Of a stretch of DNA of 64,000 nt, positions 33,901-42,129 are shown piece by piece. Below the pieces are notes generated by a model. That model had not been told where the DNA came from. It saw only the letters and a program-made list of their open reading frames with translations, and made no database searches. The stretch covers positions 8,559,226 to 8,623,225 of the forward strand of contig OX442426.1 in the NCBI GenBank assembly GCA_949361645.1, in the 5' to 3' direction. This DNA comes from Spongilla lacustris (lineage: Eukaryota; Porifera; Demospongiae; Spongillida; Spongillidae). Position 1 is the first letter of the stretch; each line of letters starts with the position of its first letter. The translations under genes were made by a program, and so were the position numbers.

Positions 33901-34260
33901 GGTTGACAGGAAGGCAGCTGTTGCACGTCAATCTGTAACTGTGACTCAGTCGCTTGGAAAAGATTTGGCTGAGAGAGTGATTGGTAAACTGTTACTTTGT
34001 TTTGACAGTAACCATGATTTGATAAGTGGCAATTTGTACATGGCTTTTTCGCTCTCGCACACACGCAACGTGTGCATTTCGCTTGGTTGCCGTTGCAATT
34101 GCAACAGCGAGACTTACTTGACTTACTTGTAAATTGAAACGCCAATAAACTTTGATGATTGCGGTCAGACATGCTAATACGATACGACCACAAAAACATT
34201 CATCTACCAACCCGTCATTATTTAAATGAAATATATACAATTAAACGAAACCAAAAAAAA
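30859..34260 (-). mobile_element. Non-LTR retrotransposon with poly(A) tail, apparently full length
   Basis: The 1,077-codon ORF at 30966-34199 is followed on the minus strand by about 65 bases and then a homopolymer that is T on the plus strand (about 30859-30901), i.e. a poly(A) tail at the 3' end. A second T run sits near 30805-30816. The 5' boundary is not certain; I take it a little beyond the start codon. No convincing target-site duplication could be matched. It is inserted between ILKAP and the histone genes. Confidence 0.8.
30966..34199 (-). CDS. Retrotransposon polyprotein: Cys-rich N-terminus, reverse transcriptase, restriction-like endonuclease
   Basis: Single uninterrupted frame of 1,077 residues. 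N-terminal cysteine cluster (about residues 32-70: CCNCNGNQAKCTRC, then CVCARAKKPCTNC) followed near 135-165 by a second zinc-binding-like segment (CTVCHRN...RCSGSH). The reverse transcriptase has RPIAVGCTLRRLVAKI, LLLKLDFSNAFNSI, EGVQQGDPLGPLLF, and the catalytic YLDD at about 580-583. The C-terminal part has a CCHC-type motif (CQHCGAAVDQFGLHGLSC, about 883) and an endonuclease-like PD...D pair (KRPDGITMV then LLVWDATC, about 945-963). An RLE after the RT and no apurinic endonuclease point to the older RLE class of non-LTR elements (inference). ATG at 34199; an internal ATG at 34172 (MSDRNHQ) is also possible. No stop or frameshift, so it may be recently active. Confidence 0.9.
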   Translation of the reverse strand: MFLWSYRISMSDRNHQSLLAFQFTSKSSKSRCCNCNGNQAKCTRCVCARAKKPCTNCHLSNHGYCQNKVTVYQSLSQPNLFQATESQLQIDVQQLPSCQPSCQLSATSCSSLLEDPVNANNSTSQSPESITAPTCTVCHRNVSLTKAGVTRIHGPTNSRCSGSHKSPAASSFQSGLTGNEPPPSISPPEILSSARTPFKLLKWIPRAARDQGATKLASILSSVVATNNSASWDRLLRFGTRAFHVPARGATHVSLATLVISHIKDELDPTAYLPRPKMPRRKTRDPLVQLASRVSTKIEEGDFIGAVRLCVSEDTIAPFNDATHNALLQKHPAPPPDNCIPPLPDNESTLFSISEEEVARAIRSFPNGSAGGPDGLRPQHLKDLTGPSAGSGGKSLLTALSLFSSLVIQGKVPTSIRPFFFGANLIALEKKDGGIRPIAVGCTLRRLVAKIAGNKVTDNMSSLLAPRQLGFGVKGGAEAAVHAARQYLHSLPPDMLLLKLDFSNAFNSIRRDKMLLAVKKLVPELYPLVHSAYASPSSLFWGDKIILSAEGVQQGDPLGPLLFCLTLHNLISELTSELILGYLDDVTFGGSLADVSRDVQNFELAAKQLGLKLNHTKTEVITNDPSVRSDMLLLFPNAQSIDPRDATLLGSPIGDISSITAAISKKRGILSLMGERLQHIFSHDAILLLRNAFAIPKLLYLLRTSSCFLSPTLQSYDDELRKILCSITNICLGEAAWTQATLPVHFGGLGIRSAVQLAPSAFLASLHSSQYLVNKILPPRLLSTDLLHKDTAISVWSQGHQQSPPQEKASFSQKAWDSPRVEAVSAALLDQASDAITRARLLAVSRKESGAWLHAVPNSSLGLRMDNETIRVAVGLRLGVALCSPHSCQHCGAAVDQFGLHGLSCRFSTGRHYRHAALNEIIHRALTTSHIPSRLEPTGLDRSDGKRPDGITMVPWKNGNLLVWDATCSDTYAPSHLAQSTMVAGAVASQAEDRKKVKYSYLDGHPGICFTPIAYETSGVVGPLSQIFLKELGHRLSATTGDTKSYSYLLQRLSVAVQRGNAASILGTLFSPSFTDF

Positions 34261-34640
34261 ATAAAAAATAAAAATACAATTGTTTCCAAATGCGTCGACT
34301 ACACGCACGGTGGCAGTGTTGGCACGCCGGTTTTTATTAGAGTCAAAGAAGCAGTTTATTTACTGCTTATGTACTTTGCCTTTTGCTAACAGCATGCTTT
34401 GCTCTTCTTGAAGCCACACGGCGGTCTCAACTAGCACGCGTAACATAAAGATTACCATCTGGGAACTTAAGACACTTCTCATGTGACAGACCACTATTAG
34501 TCATAGGCTACTTGTTAGTCCGCTAGAGCTCTTATTTGGATTCGGCTATCGAGGGTACTATATCAAAAGCTGCAGAAAATGCTGCCTGGCGATATCCCGA
34601 TATGCTTCCGATCTAGGCCTATTTGACTGCTTGAGCAGCT

Positions 34641-34829
34641 TCAAATGCCATGTCCTTTGGTGCCGTAGATCATAAATTCCTGCTGCACACCAAATAGCGG
34701 TCTAATGCTACGCGTCTGCCGATTGTGAGCAAGACGAGATGCCTCAGTCGTGATCCTTTCAAAAATGTTTACAGGTACACTGTACACCAGCTTCTTAATT
34801 GGAATGCACTGTAGTAGGAATGACCTCAC
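34641..34829 (-). pseudogene. Histone H2B relic opposite H2A.X
   Basis: The minus frame contains VPVNIFERITTEASRLAHN, matching the H2B helix [20 protein letters not shown], and ends in YGTKGHGI, which recalls the H2B C-terminal GTKAVTKYT. The sequence between is scrambled, the N-terminal half is gone and no good start exists. It lies divergent to the H2A gene, where animals often keep the H2B partner of a pair. I call it a decayed H2B. Confidence 0.72.
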
Positions 34830-34922
34830 TTGGCGCGAATTAATTCCCGAAGGCGTCCGCGATTAACTGCTCATTGATTGGCTGATTTGAGAGTGATCCG
34901 CGATCCGCCACATGCTGATAGA

Positions 34923-34957
34923 TAACCAATTTTGGCGCCAAATGTGGGGTATAAATA
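34923..34957 (+). promoter_or_regulatory. Histone H2A.X core promoter: CCAAT, E2F palindrome, TATA
   Basis: AACCAAT, then TTTGGCGCCAAA (a perfect 12-base palindrome with two E2F half-sites), then TATAAATA at 34950-34957, about 66-73 bases before the ATG. Further GGCGCGAA and ATTGGCTGATTTG elements lie at 34830-34890. This is the classical layout of an S-phase histone promoter. Confidence 0.85.
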
Positions 34958-35022
34958 CCGCCACAGAAACGTCAATGAGAATAATCTTCTCTCTGGAGTG
35001 CTTGAATTTGTGTTGATAGAAA

Positions 35023-35445
35023 ATGACTGGACGTGGAAAAGGTGGCAAAGCCCGCGCAAAGGCAAAGAGCAGGTCAGCTCGTGCTGGACTACAGTTCCCT
35101 GTTGGGCGTGTTCATCGTCTCCTGCGTCAAGGCAACTATGCCGAACGTATCGGAGCAGGTGCCCCAGTGTACCTGGCCGCAGTAATGGAATATCTTGCTG
35201 CTGAAATTCTGGAGCTCGCTGGTAATGCAGCCCGTGACAACAAGAAGCAGAGGATAAATCCCCGCCATCTGCAGCTGGCCATCAGGAACGATGAGGAGTT
35301 GAACAAACTCCTGGCTGGAGTTACCATTGCTCAGGGAGGTGTTCTTCCAAACATCCAGGCCGTTCTACTGCCCAAGAAGACTGCTGCTAGCGGTGCAGCA
35401 CCTGGCGCGGGCAAAAAGGGATCCTCACAGAGCCAGGAAGTGTAA
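35023..35445 (+). CDS. H2AX: Histone H2A, H2A.X-type C-terminus
   Basis: Intronless, 140 residues. N-terminus [20 protein letters not shown], then the fold segments [20 protein letters not shown] and [20 protein letters not shown], acidic patch residues in NDEELNKLL, and the C-terminal docking region [14 protein letters not shown]. The tail ends SSQSQEV, fitting the SQ(E/D)-hydrophobic motif phosphorylated at DNA breaks in H2A.X (family knowledge). It has a TATA box, E2F palindrome and CCAAT box upstream and a histone stem-loop downstream, so it is probably both the S-phase canonical and the damage-signalling H2A of this organism (inference). A ruined H2B lies divergent upstream; CAMTA converges from the other side. 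Confidence 0.97.
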   Translation: MTGRGKGGKARAKAKSRSARAGLQFPVGRVHRLLRQGNYAERIGAGAPVYLAAVMEYLAAEILELAGNAARDNKKQRINPRHLQLAIRNDEELNKLLAGVTIAQGGVLPNIQAVLLPKKTAASGAAPGAGKKGSSQSQEV

Positions 35446-35477
35446 AACGTTGTAACCCAGTCGTCCCACTCTTAACC

Positions 35478-35493
35478 GGCTTTTTTAAAAGCC
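35478..35493 (+). terminator. Histone mRNA 3' stem-loop
   Basis: GGCTTTTTTAAAAGCC followed by ACCACA: six-base-pair stem with a four-base loop, 32 bases after the H2A stop. It is the SLBP-binding processing signal of replication-dependent histone mRNAs. The purine-rich GGCCAAGGA a few bases on may be the downstream element bound by U7 snRNP. Confidence 0.92.
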
Positions 35494-35586
35494 ACCACAT
35501 TGGCCAAGGATTTCACTTTTTTATCTGTATTGTGTTGCAATAATTTTTTACTAAAAAGTATACAAGGGTGAAATGGAGTGTCTGTT

Positions 35587-38500
35587 TTATACGCTCCTGT
35601 TCGCTGCATGCCTTTTCTTCATCTAGAAGTTACAGGTTAAAATGGAAGGGATACACACGTGAGAAGTCTCACCTCTCTGTACCGCTTGTAATAGCATTCA
35701 ATTACTAGTGCGGCTCTTTTCTCACGTGCTCTCATCATCTGCCTTCGACACTTCAGAGTTCTAAACATAAAAGTACACTCAGATAAATAGTTGATCTTAC
35801 CCTGTATTTCCGAAATGCATTTTGAATTATTCGTGCAGCACTGAGAAGCTGGTGTTGTTCAGTCTCTAAATTCCAAAGATCAAAAGAGAGAATAGAAATG
35901 TGTGAGAGCATGTGACATTTACCTGTTAATGTCATGTGGGAAAAGTCATAGTGCTGTGCATTGGGAGACTCTCCAAGCATTTCACACAGCTCAGCAACAG
36001 AAGGTGAGTCCATTGTATCAAAGAGGTCATGAACAGACACACTGGAATGGCTAGATTCAGATTCAACACTAGATGAAGAGGGAAAGGGAGAAGTAGCGTT
36101 GTCACGACCAAACTCTATACCCAATTCAGAGCCTTGATCAAATAAGAACATTGATTGGCTTTCAGAGCAAGCCTGCCCTGGGTTAGGGCAGCTACTTGGG
36201 CAAAAGGCTGTCTGTGATGGACAAGTTAACACACTGCTTTGTTCTCTTGAAGCATCCAAAGTGATTGAAGAATCCATAGAACATGGAGGGTTCCTGCCAG
36301 CAGCCTGTAATGAGAAGTCCACCTCCCAAGTGTGCAAGTCTGCAGAGCCATCAACAGACGTCATAAAATCATCACTGCAGTGCCCCGTACCATCATCATG
36401 GGTGATAAGCTGAGAGGTTTGAAAGAACTCAGATGAAGAAACAAGACTTTCCACTTCCAGAGGCAGTTCCATATTTAACACATCAGTTGGGTGGTTGCCT
36501 GAAGAACCTTGTCCACTGTCATCTGAAACACACAAAAATAACCAAACCTCCTCCCTAAACCCCACCTAACCTTCCCCTAAAGCCACCCCCCAAACCACGA
36601 TCAGTTATGTTGATGAGGGTATGTACAGCCATATGGATGGTGGTACAGCCATATATGGATGGTGTACAGCATGGTATAACTCACAAGCATTATATACACA
36701 AGCATACATGTACGTGTAGGGTTCTGCTGAACAAGATTATGATGTGGGTGTGGTCGTACTTACCGCTGCCCTTAAGCCAGCTGTGCAGTGAATCACAGTC
36801 CTGTGGGTGTGGTTCCCACAGACTAGTTAGTGGCAGGTTAGTGCCGCAGTCAGGCAGTTCAACTACTGGCCCAGGTGGTGGTGCAAACTGCAATATATCT
36901 GAATTGGTGGAATTCAAAAATGGCCAAGGAACAGTGTGTGCCTGAAATGAGGGGTTTTAGAGATAAAGACAACACTGCTTGCTGCATGGTCACATGCCTG
37001 GGTCACGCTGCTTGCTGCATGGTCACATGACTGGGTCACACTGCTTGCTGCCTGGTCACATGGGAATGAGTGAAATGGCAGCTGATCCAGTGACACATGA
37101 CAAGCTGGAGGTTCTTGTGATGTCTGAACACCATCTACTCCAGGGGATTTCCCCCAAGAGGACACCTTGTCCTTGCTGGTACACAATAAAGGAGCACTTG
37201 AGCATCTGTTGATAGCTAGGTCAGCCTTCACCCCCCTACCATCAGTGCATGTATCGGTACTCTGAAGGTTGTCTAACGGGTTCATCTGGATAAGGGCATT
37301 AGCAAACTGCGTGAACTTGTCAGGGTCATAGTCCAAATGGTTTACAGGGTCCAGCTGTGGTTTGGCTGGAGTGGAACTCTCTGCAGCAATGTCACATTTC
37401 GAGGAAGGTGAGGGGGAGGCTGGGGAGGGGGGAGGTTTATTGTATGCTGGGTTGAGAGCAAAACAGCTAAGTGACTTTTCACCCTGGTAGAACACCAGCA
37501 GATTTGAGGCCAGCACCTGTGATAAGATGCTGGGGTTCAAGGACAGACCACTAGGTGTGCTGACGTCTGCCATAGCTACAGTGGAAGCAACTGGCCTTCT
37601 TGAGATGGGGACCACACCAGCTGGACCTGATGCTCCATTGGGTAAAGCTTGCTCTGATGGTTTGCATGCAATGCTGTTTGATTTGACAAATGGCAAGACT
37701 GCATTGCATGCCTCCACCATCTCCAGAATGGTTCCAAACTTGAGAATGTTCCGGTGCAGTATGGCAGATAGCTGTCGCATTAGAGCCATTATGTCATCAG
37801 CAGAGGAAGCCATGTTGAGCAGGGAACACAAATTACGGTCACTGACAGTTAAGAAATCCAAATTAGCTGGAGTCAAAGCTTTTCTTTCCTCCTGTCATAG
37901 TAGAAAATATTGTGACCTTCAAATATTCTACATCACCCACCAACCTCCTATCCATCACACTATCCCTCCCACTTCCCACCCACTCTCTCACTTACCTCAG
38001 TCAATAGCACACACTCCATTTCTTGACTGCTTCCACAGTGCTCTAAATAATGCACCATTATAATGTCAGGGTTCTGTTAAGGTAGACAAGGAGTCAGTCC
38101 ACTCCCTGCAATAGAAAACATCCCCCACACAACTCACACATACACACACCTCACACACTAACACACACACACACACTAACACACACATACACACGCAAAC
38201 ACCTGTAATAGCCAATAGCTGCGACGATGGAAGTTTTCATTTGAAACGGAATGTGTGTAGCAAGCATACAGTAGCTGGAGAAAATTGGAAAATTAATGCA
38301 GGTTTGAGAAAGGTCATGCAAAAATGCCTTGTAGCCATGGAGCTTCAGTTTCATTCTGTCTTCACGAATGCAGTTGGCATTTGACCGTCTTGTTTTCCAT
38401 TGGTGCCCATCATTTCTGTATGTCTTGGTCTGCATGCATATAATAACAGTTATACATGTGGGAGTGGTGACCACACCCACCTCTTTTTTATTGAAGAAGA

Positions 38501-39510
38501 AAACAGAACCAGAGGGTGGCCTGGGGACCAGTAGGTGGAAGAATGATGTATCAGTACAAGGTGAAAAGTGAAGGGAGAGGGTGGAGGAGGGAAGGGAGAG
38601 GGTGGAGGAAGGAAGGGATGAGGGAGGAGGAGGGAAGGGATGAGGGAAGGGAAGAGGGAGGATGGAAGGTGGTACATAAGATAATGTAAACATCTTACAA
38701 GTTTGGTGTATCAGTTGAAATCCATTCCTTATGTCGATCAAAACTTATAAGATAACTAAGTATTTCCTGGGGAGGAGGGAGGAGGACGGGGAGGGGGAAA
38801 AATAGAATTAATAAGAAACCCAGGAGAACATACACAGGAAATACCTCCTCACATAAGCATACGCATGACATGACATTCCTCCTGATCTATTCTTGTTTAT
38901 CTACAAAGTTACACCCACACATACCACGCCCCACTTCACACACCCACACCTCACATCACACACTTCACACACCCCATAACCACACCCCACATTAAGAAAG
39001 TAGTTCAGATGACATGGCAGTATTGGGAACATCCCATCCTGGCCTCCTGGCCTCCACAAAATAATAGCATATCCCAATAACCTCCACAAACCTCAGCGGA
39101 ATTCCACCTGTGGAGTTGCTTGGCGCAGTAAAAGCGCGGCCAAATCCTCTTCTTCCACCTCTGCCCATTAGGCAGGTCGTAAGTTAGTGACGGACCACTT
39201 CCCGTGAGCTCTGTTTCATAACCTAGAGGGTCCGATATAAAGGTTGTTAGTGCCCGCCCTCCCTCCCCCCCCCTCCCCCCCCCACTACGCACGGGGGGGG
39301 GGGGGGGGGGGTTATTATGGCGAGGGACAGCCTGCAAATGTGCCTCCCACCAGGGTATGCACTCTACAAAGACACAAACTCGCGCGCCAGCATTTCAATC
39401 AAGGCCTACTTTCCGTATCACTGGGTCATACTGGTCACCTCACCTTCAAGCGCTCGCTGACTTCTTGCATTTGCTTCGGATTCACACAAATCCACGCTTG
39501 TGCTATCCAT
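35587..39510 (-). CDS. CAMTA: CAMTA-type transcription factor, short form (CG-1 + IQ only), about 13 exons
   Basis: Exons (minus): 39444-39510, 39092-39222, 38699-38766, 38481-38520, 38328-38429, 38203-38274, 37996-38073, about 37040-37891 (donor ambiguous), 36764-36941, 35923-36522, 35801-35865, 35673-35750, 35587-35622; in frame, about 788 residues. Exons 2-7 give a complete CG-1 DNA-binding domain: LHRWNSAEEILSYLISF, PPSGSVFFFNKKE, YRNDGHQWKTRRSN, REDRMKLKLHG, FHRRSYWLLQNPDIIMVHYL. Exons 8-10 are Ser/Pro/Asp-rich with acidic stretches. Exons 11-12 hold two IQ-like motifs (ARIIQNAFRKYR; ALVIECYYKRYRE) for calmodulin. No IPT/TIG fold or ankyrin repeats are present, and no intron is long enough to hide them. 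Family knowledge: calcium/calmodulin-linked nuclear activator. Intron 5 appears to be GC-AG. The first ATG follows a short uORF. Confidence 0.9.
36976..37075 (-). repeat. 33-base repeat carrying candidate splice donors, CAMTA exon 8
   Basis: Three in-frame copies encoding about 11 residues (S-C-D-H-A-A-S-S-V-T-Q type). Each contains AGCAGT or AGCAGC followed by GTGACC or GTTGTC, so each copy offers a possible 5' splice site in the same phase. Confidence 0.8.
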
Positions 39511-39545
39511 TACAACACACGAGGAAATGTGTTCGTTAACGCCAT
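39510..39545 (-). promoter_or_regulatory. Upstream ORF whose stop overlaps the CAMTA start (TAATG)
   Basis: An 11-codon uORF, ATG at 39545 and TAA at 39512-39510. The last A of its stop is the first base of the CAMTA ATG. This geometry favours termination-reinitiation or start-site competition, so it could tune translation (inference). It depends on the transcript starting upstream of 39545. Confidence 0.6.
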
Positions 39546-39980
39546 GCCCCGCCCAAATTAAATAAGCAGTGTAATTTTAAAACGTCAACCCGCTCCTCAT
39601 ACGCGTGCGCATGTACACATGTACTCGATATTGCCTAATTTAACTACAGTGGCACAGTGCAAAGAGGTTTTAATTACGTAGCAATCGGATAAATCTAATA
39701 TGTCAATAGCATATTAATATTTAAATAATAACTCTGACGTACGTCTGTGCAATTATGTTTTAAGTGTACATGTAATAATAATGGATCTGAGGTGTGTGGT
39801 GTGGATGTGTTAGGGTGCAGTGTATGTGTTCATATAGGTACAGTTGCTACACTTATTTTATTGTTTACAAATAAGTGGGTTTAATGATTTATATGAACTG
39901 AAAATCAATAAAATGTAGACAGAAACGCCTCCGCTATTGTTCATCCCTAATAAGGAGCAACTTGATGTTCACATTACAGT

Positions 39981-41469
39981 TCAGCCAGTGTATTGCAGAA
40001 CTGTATCAGCAATGTTTGAAGGCTCAGCCATGGCACCAACTCCTGCAGCACAAAAAATGGCGGACAGCTCCAAAAGGAAGGGCACCTCCCCCTACCTTGG
40101 TCGCCACATGCCAGCACCTTGGAGATTGGAGGTACTTGGATATAATTAAATTCTGATAGTATCCCAATGTGTTTTAAGGTCAGTGGGTGGTGCCACATGC
40201 AGGTATTCATAGCAGGGCAATAGACCAGTGGCTTTGACATATCCCAAGCACGGATGACACATGTCTATTTTTAGGGACGCAACAGAAATACAGTAATCAA
40301 TGATATGACATGGAAGAGATATACAGAGATATACAGAGATCTACAGAGACATGCAGAGTGAGGAGGTGAGCATGAGATATACAACTGCAGAGGTAAAAGG
40401 AACACACACCAGTCTACAGAGGTGGCCCTAGGGACACACACCAGTCTACAGAGGTGGCCCTAGGGACACACACCAGTCTACAGAGGTGGCCCTAGGGACA
40501 CACACCAGTCTACAGAGGTGGCCCTAGGGACACACACCAGTCTACAGAGGTGGCCCTAGGGACACACACCAGTCTACAGAGGTGGCCCTAGGGACACACA
40601 CCAGTCTACAGAGGTGGCCCTAGGGACACACACCAGTCTACAGAGGTGGCCCTAGGGACACACACCAGTCTACAGAGGTGGCCCTAGGGACACACACCAG
40701 TCTACAGAGGTGGCCCTCGGGACACACACCAGTCTACAGAGGTGGCCCTAGGGACACACACCAGTCTACAGAGGTGGCCCTAGGGACACACACCAGTCTA
40801 CAGAGGTGGCCCTAGGGACACACACCAGTCTACAGAGGTGGCCCACATCAGACTGAACATGTGGCTTACCAGAAGGTTGTCACACAGACCATTGGCAATC
40901 TTAGCCAGAGTGTTAGCATCAAGAGGGGCCACAACAAGGACATCTGCCCATCTGCGCAGCTACCAAAAAAATAAATTAACAGCAGAGATGCATGTCACAG
41001 GCGTGACTTTGTGACATGCACGAGTGGTTGTTATTTCCTAGTGGATATGAAAAAAAAACAGCAGGTGTGTGTTGATACTTGGCATAAATAAACATAAACC
41101 AACACACACACAAACAATAAAGCCAACAGCTCGTGAGACTCACTTCTATGTGCAGAACAGGGTCTCCCTTCTGACCCCACACCTTATAAGGATGTAAATA
41201 TTGTACACATCAGAATAGCAGGTATGCCTTGGCATTACCCAATCATCCTTATCGCGGTATAGCTTTACTGGGAGCGTTAGCGGGTCAAAGAAGTGAAGGG
41301 ATGCCTCCGTTGCCACCACTTGAACCTCTAACTGAGGTGAGGCACGTGATCTGGCTGCTGTACATGATCAATTCCTTACTTCAGCATCAGTCAGTAAATT
41401 GACCAAGATAGGGGTTTTGATAGCAGCTACGCTGCCTGTAACTCCAACAAGGACGCGTTTTTTAGGCAT
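39981..41469 (-). CDS. PPCDC: Phosphopantothenoylcysteine decarboxylase, 6 exons
   Basis: Exons (minus): 41380-41469, 41239-41331, 41144-41182, 40870-40959, 40096-40264, 39981-40042; all phases agree, 180 residues (human 204). Flavoprotein of the HFCD family that decarboxylates 4'-phosphopantothenoylcysteine to 4'-phosphopantetheine in cytosolic coenzyme A synthesis. Seen: MPKKRVLVGVTGSVAAIK start, ATEASLHFFDP with the conserved His, RRWADVLVVAPLDANTLAKI, GLCDNLLTCVIRAWD, the substrate-binding signature CPAMNTCMWHHP, and the end ACGDQGVGAMAEPSNIADTV with the active-site Cys. Intron 4 carries a 32-base minisatellite. It stands upstream of CAMTA on the same strand with about 470 bases between. 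Confidence 0.96.
40403..40849. repeat. 32-base minisatellite, PPCDC intron 4
   Basis: About 14 almost identical copies of ACACACCAGTCTACAGAGGT plus GGCCCTAGGGAC. Homogeneous, so recently expanded. A shorter set of AGATATACAG/AGATCTACAG repeats precedes it. Confidence 0.95.
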
Positions 41470-42129
41470 AACAAAGTAGAATCACGTATTACACTCGATC
41501 TCGTTATATATACATGCAATAAGTAGTATTAATTATACTATTACATACACGGTGGTCTGCTCTCATTGAACGCGTGGAAACTAAGCCCTACGCCCCGAAA
41601 AATTGAAATGGTTACGTACACCCATAGCAACGAACCTGACAACCGATGCCTTTTAGAACCAGCTGTGCACGGGGTACATAAAACGTAATCAACACCTAAA
41701 AGCCATACTAGCAGTGATAAACACCTTTGAACTATATTGTAAGCAAAAATCACGTGGCCTGGTGTTGCCAACTGTCGGCTCTGGTACTTCAAACCTATCG
41801 ACTTACGCACGGCGATCACCGACTACATGTGTTCAAAAAACTACAACGACGCTCGGTGACTGAATTGGAACATGCCAAAGCTATCACGGTAAAGTTAGTT
41901 GTTTGTTCTGTCGTTTATTGGTACAGGTTAGTGGCAACGCATTTTCTGAAGTAGATTTCTAGCCTTTGAAAATCCACCATTTTGGTGTCTTTTTGGGGGT
42001 GGAGGAATGAATAATTGCGCAATGAAGTGGGTTTTAACAGAGCGTTTAAAATATAGCCTTACATTTCTTTTGGTCTAAATTTGACTCCATGCTCGTATGT
42101 AAATAGATTGAGCTTGAACTGAATTATTA
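41470..42129. other. Upstream of PPCDC, no firm gene
   Basis: Contains a stretch on the plus strand (about 41789-41888) that reads VLQTYRLTHGDHRLHVFKKL and onwards to an apparent GTAAAG donor. I cannot assign it; it could be a small exon or chance. The PPCDC promoter must be here. Confidence 0.4.

Noticed and set aside
34863..35065. Short ORFs antisense to the H2A promoter and gene
   Set aside because: They overlap the TATA/E2F region and H2A coding sequence in antisense and have no homology.
40403..40849. Regular 32-base direct repeats that look like a CRISPR array
   Set aside because: No unique spacers: the units abut directly, and the array lies in a PPCDC intron of an animal genome.
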